Shown here one piece after another: positions 46,801 through 53,245 of a stretch of DNA of 64,000 nt; positions within the stretch are counted from its first letter, which is position 1; every line of letters begins with the position of its first letter. This DNA comes from an uncultured Opitutia bacterium. Lineage in GTDB: Bacteria; Verrucomicrobiota; Verrucomicrobiia; Opitutales; Opitutaceae. The notes beneath the pieces are model-generated. The model did no database searches. It was not told where the DNA came from and worked only from the letters and a program-made list of their open reading frames with translations. Made by a program: the position numbers and the translations under genes. The stretch is taken from positions 62,001 to 126,000 of the forward strand of contig CAITWF010000043.1 in NCBI GenBank assembly GCA_903896015.1, read 5' to 3'.

Positions 46801-47935
46801 GCAGCGCGCGGGAGTTGGCGGCGAAATCGAAATGCTTCCTGGCGAACGCGACGGCGTTTTTCCCGAGCGTGGCGCAGGTCTGCGGATCGACAAAAAGGCG
46901 CCGGCAAACGTCGGCGATTTCGTCGGGCGAACCGGTCTTTAGGAAAACGGCGTCGCGGCCGTCCTGCATGAGCGTGGCGATGTTGGTCGGCGGCAGGACG
47001 ACGGCTTTGCCCATCGCAAGAAACTCGGGGAGCTTCGACGGCAGTCGGTAGTCGTTGAACGCGCCGGGCCCGCCTGGCTGCACGAGCACGTCGGCGAGCG
47101 CGAGGAGTTTGGGGAGTTTCGCTTTTTCGACGAAGCCGAGATCGAGCACGAACTTCTTGTGATCGAAGGCGAGGCTGTCGTTGAACGTGGGCGAATTGAA
47201 GCCGGTGCGGATGAGGCGCGTGGGCGTGCCGCGCTGGTTGAGGAGCGCGACGGCGACGTAAAGTTCGCGCATCTCGGGCTCGTTGGCGAAGGTGTTGCTG
47301 CCGGTGAAGACCAGGACTTTTTCGTTTTCCCGCAGGCCCAGTTCGGCGCGGAGCGTGGCGTCGGCGGGCTGCGGTTTATACAGCGAAAAATCGACTCCGG
47401 GCGGGAGCAACTGAGTCGGCACACCGGGCGAAACGAACTCGCTCAACTTGTCCACGATGTGCGTGATGCCGTCGGCGACGCGCAGGAAACTTTCGTGGCG
47501 CAGTGGGTGGGGCAGGCCATCGACGAGCCAGCTTTCGAGGTCGTGCGCGTTGCTCGCGCGAAGGTCGGTGAACTTCTTTCCGGTGTAGGCTTCGAGGAGA
47601 AAACGTTCGTTGTCCTCGAGGTGAATCAGCACGCGCGCCGGCGTTTGCGCGGCACGCTGGTAGGCGACGACAAATTTCCGCACGCCTTCCCGCGGGGTCC
47701 ATGCGTGGATCAGGTCGGCGGGCTTGCCATCGGGAAACAGGCCGGGTTTCGCGAGCAGATCGTCGAACATCGCCGGTATGAACAGCGGGTTCGCGATGTG
47801 GGCGACGGTGTCCTTGCCCCGTGGCACGGCGACGATGCACGCGTGGCCGGCGGCGCTGAGCGTGTTGGCGAAGCCACCGATGTGGTTCAGGCTGTTGGTG
47901 GTAAAATCGCCGTAGTTGACGAAGAGGATATTCAC
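43808..47935 (-). CDS. Giant multidomain glycosyltransferase: GT4, coiled coil, beta domain, two GT2
   Basis: 1375 residues with a GTG start. Residues 1-390 are a GT-B glycosyltransferase (VQPGGPGAFNDYRLPSKLPE, with an atypical rather than E-x7-E site). Residues about 425-640 are a long coiled coil rich in Leu/Glu/Arg/Gln. Residues about 665-780 form a soluble beta-rich domain (LLVRGWCLAHESAALKHLR). Two GT2 domains follow: about 812-1060 (SIVMPVYNTPEKWL, VALLDHDDELSP with DHDD at 905-908, YEGSQDWDLALRV) and about 1074-1375 (SLVIPTRNGLKFL, VDNGSDDPAAL, LLNNDLEVITP). Tandem GT2s of this type build repeating glycans such as rhamnans. The fusion could assemble several linkages on one scaffold. 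A hairpin terminator lies only 20 bases before the start. Confidence 0.92.
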   Translation of the reverse strand: MNILFVNYGDFTTNSLNHIGGFANTLSAAGHACIVAVPRGKDTVAHIANPLFIPAMFDDLLAKPGLFPDGKPADLIHAWTPREGVRKFVVAYQRAAQTPARVLIHLEDNERFLLEAYTGKKFTDLRASNAHDLESWLVDGLPHPLRHESFLRVADGITHIVDKLSEFVSPGVPTQLLPPGVDFSLYKPQPADATLRAELGLRENEKVLVFTGSNTFANEPEMRELYVAVALLNQRGTPTRLIRTGFNSPTFNDSLAFDHKKFVLDLGFVEKAKLPKLLALADVLVQPGGPGAFNDYRLPSKLPEFLAMGKAVVLPPTNIATLMQDGRDAVFLKTGSPDEIADVCRRLFVDPQTCATLGKNAVAFARKHFDFAANSRALLAFYEATLARPARGDWPLARDPLASETDLVAAQAGARAASSPLFSDVEHLALLTRQLGSALELWRRQPDAKLTQLTERVRALQEHAANLETILADTRRLTAQHVANIENAQRATANHSAHLERTIAALEPKFARSEVLRQQAEGLLRAARQQIQAFEAEIARMEREAERIESEWLQRLNLSETNFRQSDREARYYKKLLQQQLEESRALAQRANDAARAHRAALHAKDEEIARRDAKLRRMTASFSWQATAWLRFLRRKLIDSRHGVTEPMIEVPLPPEEAPVGFSQPSSLTLTHSVDYPQTWSFPAKKLLVRGWCLAHESAALKHLRATVNGRRYPGVYGLKRLDVFAAMRDKPQAEYCGWKVEVPLEPNDTEILLEVGDDEGGWHPFFTTAIRVGDDAGVPELTSYERWAATFDKHTPESLAELTAAEKGFKAKPLISIVMPVYNTPEKWLVKVVDSVRAQVYQNWELCIADDASPSPHVRPLLEKIAASDPRFKVTFREKNGHISAASNSALALATGEFVALLDHDDELSPNALHEVVALVNVQPATDLIYSDEDKIDEEGHRHEPYFKPDWLPDLFTAQNFISHLTVYRAALVKDAGGFRVGYEGSQDWDLALRVIERIQDQSRIRHIPKILYHWRAIAGSTALMLSEKNYPLEAARRALTDAFARRGEKITLHHVPGDHWRAQYPLPGEAPLVSLVIPTRNGLKFLQRCVDSLLEKTTYPNYEILIVDNGSDDPAALAYLDSFAKNTNPLLAAINTQIAAAKESTRPRVVRVLRYDAPFNFSAINNFAVHQARGELVGLLNNDLEVITPAWLDEMAAQALRPGVGCVGAMLYYPNDTIQHAGCIVGLGGVAGHAFRDYPRGTEGKFNRARLVQNFTAVTAACLIVRRSIYEQVGGLDEKNLTVAFNDIDFCLKVRAAGFRNLWTPFAELYHHESVTRGAEDTPEKHVRFRSEVEYMLKRWPAEIRHDPAYNPNLTLEHTDFTLAAPPRPWSA

Positions 47936-47955
47936 GCGTCGGGCGGGAGGTGCTT

Positions 47956-47995
47956 AAAAGAAAAAGGCAGACCTGCGACGCTGCGCGGGTCTGCC
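47956..47995 (-). terminator. Intrinsic terminator or attenuator after transaldolase
   Basis: An 8-base stem (GGCAGACC at 47966-47973 with GGTCTGCC at 47988-47995) is followed on the minus strand by TTTTTCTTTT. It begins 20 bases past the transaldolase stop. Only 20 bases separate its T-run from the start of the 1375-residue glycosyltransferase gene, leaving little room for a separate promoter. Confidence 0.82.
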
Positions 47996-48015
47996 GGGAA
48001 GGTAAATGCGGATTT

Positions 48016-48735
48016 TCAGAGCTTGAAGCCCGCGGCAGTGGAGTCGGCGAGGAACATCTTCACGGTGTCGAGCGAGACGTCCGCGAGGCTCAGGCCGATC
48101 ATCTTGGCGGCCTTGGCGAGGATGTCGTGCGGCACGGTGATGATCGCGCAACCGGCCTCCTCGGCCTGGAAAAGATTGAGCACTTCGCGCGTGCTGGCCC
48201 ACAGCAACTCCGCCTTCGGCTGGCCTTCGAGCAACGCGCCGCTCGCGCGCATAATGGGCATCGGATCGACGCCGGTGTCGGCGATGCGGCCGGCGAACAC
48301 GGACACCACCGACGGGACGGCGGGGTTGAGGTTTTCCGCGACGCCGCGCACCTGATTGAGCGTGAGCAGAGCGGTGACGTTGAGCTTCACGCCTTCCTTG
48401 CCGAGTTCCTTGATCAACGGGAGCGTCGATTCGCCCTTGGAATTCGTGATCGGGATCTTCGTGTAGACGTTCTTCGCCCACGAGTTGATCTTCAGCGCCT
48501 GACGCTTCATGTCGACGATGTCGTCGGTGAAGACTTCGAGCGAGATCGGCTTCGCGGTGACGTGCTGGAGAATGTCCTTCGCGAACGCCTCATAGTCTTT
48601 GATCCCGGCCTTTTTCATGAGGCTCGGGTTGGTCGTCAGGCCCTTGATGTAGGGTTTGGCGTACAGATCGAGGATGCCGGCTTTGTCGGCGCCGTCGGCG
48701 TAGAGTTGAACCTTGAGGTCAGCGAGGGATTTCAT
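48016..48735 (-). CDS. tal: Transaldolase (FSA/TAL-type)
   Basis: 239 residues from the ATG at 48735; the TTG at 48753 adds six residues and looks spurious. A TIM-barrel aldolase: KGLTTNPSLMKKAGI and VYTKIPITNSKGE with the Schiff-base Lys93, then LNVTALLTLNQV and SVFAGRIADTG. It interconverts fructose 6-phosphate + erythrose 4-phosphate and sedoheptulose 7-phosphate + glyceraldehyde 3-phosphate, though fructose-6-phosphate aldolase activity cannot be excluded by sequence. It is the last gene of the unit gmhA-like, gmhB-like, tal, so a role in supplying sedoheptulose 7-phosphate to heptose synthesis fits the context. Confidence 0.9.
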   Translation of the reverse strand: MKSLADLKVQLYADGADKAGILDLYAKPYIKGLTTNPSLMKKAGIKDYEAFAKDILQHVTAKPISLEVFTDDIVDMKRQALKINSWAKNVYTKIPITNSKGESTLPLIKELGKEGVKLNVTALLTLNQVRGVAENLNPAVPSVVSVFAGRIADTGVDPMPIMRASGALLEGQPKAELLWASTREVLNLFQAEEAGCAIITVPHDILAKAAKMIGLSLADVSLDTVKMFLADSTAAGFKL

Positions 48736-48766
48736 GGGGAAAAAGAGGCGCAAGGACGCTGCGTCG

Positions 48767-49315
48767 TCAACGCTGGGCGAGAATTATTCGGGCCGCCTCG
48801 GCAAACGATGACACGGAAAACTCGGGCGGCGCCTGCAACTCCTCCGCGTAGCCGAAATCGATGAAAACCGTGCGCACGCCGGCGCGCTTCCCGCAATCCA
48901 CATCGCGCCACCGATCGCCGATCATCCATGAGCGAGTGAGATCGAGGCCGAGATCGCGGGCGGCGTCGAGGAGCATGCCGGGCTCGGGTTTGCGGCGGCG
49001 GTTGTCCGGATGCGCGATGCCCTGACCGGGAGTGTAGCAGACTTCGACGCGTGCGATTTCTGGGATGAATTGTTGGAGCTTCGCGTGCATCGCCTCGACG
49101 ATCGCCTGCGACTGCGTGCCGCGGCCGACGTCGGGCTGGTTGGTCGCGACGACGAGCACGAAACCGGCGGCGGCGAGTTGCGCGCACGCGACGTGCACGC
49201 AGTCGAACAACTCAAACTCCGCGACCGTCTGCGGCGGGTAGGGCTTGCCGTCGCGGATGATCTGGCGGTTCAGCGTGCCGTCGCGATCCAGAAAAACGGC
49301 GGGGCGGAGCGGCAT
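48767..49315 (-). CDS. gmhB: HAD phosphatase, heptose 1,7-bisphosphate phosphatase-like
   Basis: 182 residues. HAD motif I FLDRDGTLN (nucleophile and acid Asp), motif II ATNQPDVGRG, and KPEPGM plus WMIGDRWRDVDCG for motifs III/IV. These are GmhB/HisB-N features. It removes the C7 phosphate from heptose 1,7-bisphosphate in the GDP- or ADP-heptose pathway. The zinc-binding CxH..CxC loop of E. coli GmhB is absent: the segment reads HPDNRRRKPEPGM. It lies between gmhA-like and tal genes, 22 and 31 bases away. Function assigned mainly by family and context. Confidence 0.85.
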   Translation of the reverse strand: MPLRPAVFLDRDGTLNRQIIRDGKPYPPQTVAEFELFDCVHVACAQLAAAGFVLVVATNQPDVGRGTQSQAIVEAMHAKLQQFIPEIARVEVCYTPGQGIAHPDNRRRKPEPGMLLDAARDLGLDLTRSWMIGDRWRDVDCGKRAGVRTVFIDFGYAEELQAPPEFSVSSFAEAARIILAQR

Positions 49316-49337
49316 GAGTCGATCGCGGATGCCGCGC

Positions 49338-49949
49338 TTACTTTTGCGCCGGCGCAGCGACGCTTTCCCATTTCGTCTGGTTCACCTTGAGATCGGGGTG
49401 TGAGACGAAAAGGTGCCACACGACGGCCTGAAACGCCTCGCTATGCGGCGTGATGTTGCTCGGATTTACGGTCGGGACGATCACGCACGCGTCGGCCACC
49501 TTGGCGGTGTAGCCGCCGTCCTTGCCGACGATGCCGATGACGCGTGCGCCAACCTGCTTGGCAAGTTGGAGCGCGGTCACGAGATTTGGCGAAACGTTTT
49601 TCTCCAGATTGCCGCCGCCGACCGAAAAAATGAGCAACGCGTCGTTGCTGTTCAGCCGGGAACCGCGCAGCCACTCGACAAACACGCTGGCCCAGCCCTC
49701 GTCATTCGTGCGCGCGGTGAGTTCGGAGACATTGTCGGTCGGCGCGTAGCACTCGAGTCCGGCGATCTTGCGAAAATCGTTCACCGCGTGCGAGGCGTTG
49801 GCCGCACTGCCACCGACACCGAGGATGAAGAGTCGGCCGCCGCGACTGCGCAACGCGACAAGCTCCTGGACGCATTTTTCGCAGTGCTCGGCATTCAGCT
49901 TCGCGACAATTTCAGCGGTTTCCTGGAGGTGTTGGACAGCGTAGGACAT
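49338..49949 (-). CDS. gmhA: SIS-domain sedoheptulose-7-phosphate isomerase-like protein
   Basis: 203 residues from the ATG at 49949; an upstream in-frame start at 50000 is unlikely. The SIS phosphosugar-binding loop is ILGVGGSAANASHAVNDF and a second Gly-rich loop SVGGGNLEKNVS; TPHSEAFQAVVWHLF closes the domain. It would isomerise sedoheptulose 7-phosphate to heptose 7-phosphate, the first step of the heptose route. Two positions expected to be Glu and Gln in the E. coli enzyme read Asp58 and Glu171, so activity on this exact substrate is not certain. First gene of the unit; an upstream AT-rich stretch is shared with the divergent DUF2142 gene. Confidence 0.78.
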   Translation of the reverse strand: MSYAVQHLQETAEIVAKLNAEHCEKCVQELVALRSRGGRLFILGVGGSAANASHAVNDFRKIAGLECYAPTDNVSELTARTNDEGWASVFVEWLRGSRLNSNDALLIFSVGGGNLEKNVSPNLVTALQLAKQVGARVIGIVGKDGGYTAKVADACVIVPTVNPSNITPHSEAFQAVVWHLFVSHPDLKVNQTKWESVAAPAQK

Positions 49950-50001
49950 GGGGTTGAATCGGATTTTTAAACTTTGAAGGATTGAGCCGGTGACAATCAA
50001 G

Positions 50002-50030
50002 TTGGACGCGGTGATGACAATCTCATTATC
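50002..50030 (+). promoter_or_regulatory. Candidate sigma-70-type promoter for the DUF2142 gene
   Basis: TTGGAC (50002-50007) and ATTATC (50025-50030) are 17 bases apart. The ATG at 50040 comes 9 bases after the -10, so the message would be nearly leaderless. The 8-mer TGACAATC lies at 49991 and 50015, flanking or overlapping the -35, and could be an operator half-site pair. Predicted by eye only. Confidence 0.45.
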
Positions 50031-50039
50031 TGCCGGCTA

Positions 50040-51443
50040 ATGTCGTCGATGAATTGGGTCCGTTCGATCGGGGAAAGGCTGCGGCCGGAGAACGTTTTTC
50101 TCGGACTGGCGCTGACCTTTGGCCTCGCGGTGATGATCGCAAACCCGCCGTTTCAGGCACCGGACGAGGGCGATCATTTCTACCGGGCGTTTCAGATCAG
50201 CGAGGGCACGGTCGTTGGAGAAAAAGGCTTCGGCAACGCGGGCGGGGCGCTGCCGGTGATCGCGTTTCGCGTGGCCGATCCGGAGAACATTTCGTTTCAT
50301 CCGGAGGTGAAGATGACCGCCGCGATTTGGCGGAAGAAGGCGGATCCAGCGTGGATCGACTGGAGCAAAGCGGAGCGCGCGTTTTGCGGGTTTCCGCATT
50401 CCGTCGTCTACCCGCCGACTAGCTACGTGCCGCAGGCCGCGGCGATTTTTATCGGCCGGCTGATCCATCTGGGTCTGCTGGGGTTGATGTATCTCGCGCG
50501 GCTGGTGGGCTTCGCTGCGTCGATCGCCCTCGGCTACGCGGCGCTGCGACGGCTGCCGGTTTTTCGCTGGAGCGCGCTGGTGCTTCTGCTATGTCCGATG
50601 AGTCTTTATCTCTTTGGATCGATGGCGTCTGACGGCGTGCTGATCACGGCGGCGTTTCTCCTGCTCGCCGTGAGCGCGCGGATCACGCTCGACGAACCCC
50701 GCCGCGCGACGTGGCGCGAGCTGGCGCTCGTCGTGACACTCGGGGGCGTGCTGACGTTGGCGAAAGTCGTCTATCTGCCGCTCGCGTCGGTCGCTCTTTT
50801 ACTCGTCACCCCTCGATTGGAAAGCGTGCAACGAAAACTGATCTTCGGCGCCGCGTGGGCGGCAGTTTGCCTGCTTCCGCTGGCGCTATGGGGCCGGGTG
50901 ATCGCGGGGATCTACATTCCGGGTCGAAATGATATCCCGATCGATCCGGCGGCGCAGTGGCTCGTGGTGTCGAAGGCGCCCTTTGCGTTTCTCGGGCTCG
51001 TGGCGAAATCGATCTGGATTGAGGCGGCTGGAATTTACCGCTGGTTCGTGGGCACGCTTGGCTGGGGTGACACGCCGATGCCGGATTGGTTTTATTACCT
51101 GTTCGGTTGGGGTTTGCTCGCATGCCTGATTGCCGAGGCATCCGATGCGCACCGGATCAAGGGCTGGCAACGCCTCGCGCTGCTTGGTGCCGGGACCTCC
51201 GCCGTCGTGATGATCTTTGGGGCGCAATACGCGACGTGGAATGCGCCCGGCTCGCGCACCCCGATCGAGGGAATCGAGGGGCGCTATTTTCTGCCCTTGG
51301 CACCGCTTATCGTGCTGGCTTTTCCGCCACTGGGAAAACTTCGCGTGCCGCGGGTCGTCGCGCCGTGGCTCGGCACGGGTCTGACGACGCTCGGGGCGCT
51401 CGTCTGCCTCGTGGCGGAGGTCGATCGCTATTATTTCGACTGA
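50040..51443 (+). CDS. DUF2142-type polytopic membrane protein
   Basis: 467 residues with about 10-12 hydrophobic segments. The N-terminal loop ANPPFQAPDEGDHFYRAF and the GRYFLPLAPLIVL motif near the C-terminus are hallmarks of DUF2142 proteins, which occur in polysaccharide clusters and are often thought to act as GT-C type transferases. It sits between the two halves of the heptose genes on the opposite strand. Its last 13 bases overlap the 3' end of the convergent nucleotidyltransferase gene. Confidence 0.85.
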   Translation: MSSMNWVRSIGERLRPENVFLGLALTFGLAVMIANPPFQAPDEGDHFYRAFQISEGTVVGEKGFGNAGGALPVIAFRVADPENISFHPEVKMTAAIWRKKADPAWIDWSKAERAFCGFPHSVVYPPTSYVPQAAAIFIGRLIHLGLLGLMYLARLVGFAASIALGYAALRRLPVFRWSALVLLLCPMSLYLFGSMASDGVLITAAFLLLAVSARITLDEPRRATWRELALVVTLGGVLTLAKVVYLPLASVALLLVTPRLESVQRKLIFGAAWAAVCLLPLALWGRVIAGIYIPGRNDIPIDPAAQWLVVSKAPFAFLGLVAKSIWIEAAGIYRWFVGTLGWGDTPMPDWFYYLFGWGLLACLIAEASDAHRIKGWQRLALLGAGTSAVVMIFGAQYATWNAPGSRTPIEGIEGRYFLPLAPLIVLAFPPLGKLRVPRVVAPWLGTGLTTLGALVCLVAEVDRYYFD

Positions 51444-52153
51444 GCAGCGCGCAGCAGGGTGTCGAGTTCGTTCAGCCCCTCGTGCGAACCAATCTCGTAG
51501 AACCGCTCCTTCATCTCGTAGCCGGCGAGTTGGTTTTTCGCTACGAGTGATTTCTGCACCTCGGCGAGATCGACGACGGCGTCGCGCGCAAAACCGTCGA
51601 ACGCCGCTGCGCGAAACATGCCGAGCCCGTAGTCGATGTGGTGCATCGCGGGCGTCTTGTGCTTCTTGTCGTAAACCTTGATCGTGTCGCCCGCGAACTC
51701 GACGTTGCTCGCGTCGTAACGACCGCGATTTTCGTAGACGGTCATCAGCCCCTGCTTGCCGCTGCGCTGGAAAAAATCGCCGACCGCCCGGTAATTGATC
51801 GGCAGATAGCTGTCGCCGTAGAGCACGTAAAACGCGTTGCCCAGCTTCGGCAGCGCCGCGATCAGCGCACCGCCGGTGCCGAGCAGTTTCGGGCCGTCGA
51901 AGGCATACTCGATCTTCACGCCCCACTTCGAGCCGTCGCCGTATTGCTCAACGATCATTTCGCCGAGGTAACCGACGCAGAGAACGATGTGCGTGAGCCC
52001 GTTTTTCTTCAGCAGCCGGAGTTGATGGGAGAAAAACGGTTCGCTGGCGACCTCGACAAGGAGCTTCGGGATTTTCTCCGTGATCGGCCGCAGCCGCGTG
52101 GCCATGCCACCGGCCAAAAGCGCGACGGGTAGCTCAGATGATGCTGCGGCCAT
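51431..52153 (-). CDS. hddC: Nucleotidyltransferase, heptose-1-phosphate guanylyltransferase-like
   Basis: 240 residues. Sugar nucleotidyltransferase fold with the signature LLAGGMATRLRPITEKIPK at the N-terminus, GVKIEYAFDGPKLLGTGGAL, YVLYGDSYLP (Mg site) and HHIDYGLGMFR. It should activate D-glycero-D-manno-heptose 1-phosphate with GTP. The GHMP kinase hddA lies 11 bases upstream on the same strand, and SIS/HAD genes are 2 kb away, the classic GDP-heptose gene set. Specificity for heptose versus another sugar 1-phosphate rests on context. Confidence 0.84.
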   Translation of the reverse strand: MAAASSELPVALLAGGMATRLRPITEKIPKLLVEVASEPFFSHQLRLLKKNGLTHIVLCVGYLGEMIVEQYGDGSKWGVKIEYAFDGPKLLGTGGALIAALPKLGNAFYVLYGDSYLPINYRAVGDFFQRSGKQGLMTVYENRGRYDASNVEFAGDTIKVYDKKHKTPAMHHIDYGLGMFRAAAFDGFARDAVVDLAEVQKSLVAKNQLAGYEMKERFYEIGSHEGLNELDTLLRAAQSK

Positions 52154-52164
52154 TGGGCGAGCGA

Positions 52165-53148
52165 TCAGTTCTGGGCGACGACCTTGCTGCCCTCGAAGTC
52201 GAAGCGGAAGCGGACTTCCTGGAGTCCCTTTTCGCGCATCGCGTGACGCAGCTTCTTTTTGTCGCCTGCGTAGAACATTAAAAATCCGCCGCCGCCGGCG
52301 CCGATCAGTTTGCCGCCAAGTGCGCCGTTGGCCATCGCGTGGTCATACCACTCGTTGATCCGATCGTTGCTCATGCCGGAGCTGCGAGCCTTTTTGCGCT
52401 GCCAGTGGACGTCCATCAGGCGTGCGAACTCCTCCAGGTTGCCGCTCTCCAGCGTCGCGAGTGACTTGTAGCCGAGTTCCTTCGTGAAATGCATGTTGTC
52501 GAGCATCGCCTGGTCGTTGGCTTTCGACTTGTCGTTTTGATCCTTTAGGATCGCCGACGCGCTGCGCGAGTAGCCGGTGAAAAACAGGAGGAGGTTGTCC
52601 TCAAGATTGAAGAGCGTCTCCTCGGAAATCGCGCACGGGCGATACGTGACGCTGCCGTCCTTGTTGAAGGAGAATGCCGTGATGCCGCCGATCGCCGCGA
52701 TGTATTGGTCCTGCTTACCGATCGGTTCGCCGAGCTTGTTGAGCTCAATGTCGCAGGCCTGCTCGGCAAGTTCGGCGGGCGAGATGAGGTTTTTTTTCGA
52801 GGCGTGCAGCGCCTTGAGCAACGCGGTCGTGAAACTGCCCGACGAGCCCAGCCCAGTGCCTCCGGGGATATCGGCCATCGAGGCGAGTTCGAGATGCGGA
52901 TCGGTGACACCGACGAGCTTCAGCGCCTCCCGAATGATCGGGTGCTCGATCTGATCGACGGAGGGCACGCGCTCGAGCTTCGAGTATTTGATGATGATCT
53001 CGGGCTGAAACGTCCGATGCTGCGTGATGTAGACGTATTTGTCGATCGCCGCGGCGACGAGGAAGCCGCCGTGCTCGCGATAATACGACGGCAAGTCTGT
53101 GCCGCCGCCGCCGAGCGAAACACGTAGAGGGGAGCGCGTGATGATCAT
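52165..53148 (-). CDS. hddA: GHMP kinase, D-glycero-D-manno-heptose 7-phosphate kinase-like
   Basis: 327 residues from the ATG at 53148, which is directly preceded by CTTCC. N-terminus IITRSPLRVSLGGGGTDLPSY is typical of HddA kinases; PGGTGLGSSGSF (residues 95-106) is the GHMP ATP loop and GGKLIGAGGGGFLM the C-terminal glycine motif. It would phosphorylate heptose 7-phosphate at C1. A run of eight T (A in the coding strand) at 52790-52797 encodes Lys-Lys-Asn and does not break the frame. Forms an operon with hddC 11 bases downstream. Upstream are three 8-base repeats. Confidence 0.88.
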   Translation of the reverse strand: MIITRSPLRVSLGGGGTDLPSYYREHGGFLVAAAIDKYVYITQHRTFQPEIIIKYSKLERVPSVDQIEHPIIREALKLVGVTDPHLELASMADIPGGTGLGSSGSFTTALLKALHASKKNLISPAELAEQACDIELNKLGEPIGKQDQYIAAIGGITAFSFNKDGSVTYRPCAISEETLFNLEDNLLLFFTGYSRSASAILKDQNDKSKANDQAMLDNMHFTKELGYKSLATLESGNLEEFARLMDVHWQRKKARSSGMSNDRINEWYDHAMANGALGGKLIGAGGGGFLMFYAGDKKKLRHAMREKGLQEVRFRFDFEGSKVVAQN

Positions 53149-53168
53149 GGAAGAAAATTGAGAAACGC

Positions 53169-53192
53169 GGAAAATCGGAAAATTGGAAAACG
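53169..53192. repeat. Three direct 8-base repeats upstream of hddA
   Basis: GGAAAATC, GGAAAATT and GGAAAACG stand head to tail, preceded by a looser AGAAAATTG copy at 53152. Read on the minus strand this gives TTTTCC-rich leader sequence ending about 20 bases before the hddA ATG. Could be part of a dispersed repeat or a pyrimidine-rich leader element. Confidence 0.6.
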
Positions 53193-53245
53193 AAATCAAT
53201 ACTTCGCCCCGTGGCTTCCGCCTTGCCGTTGATGACAATCGAGCA

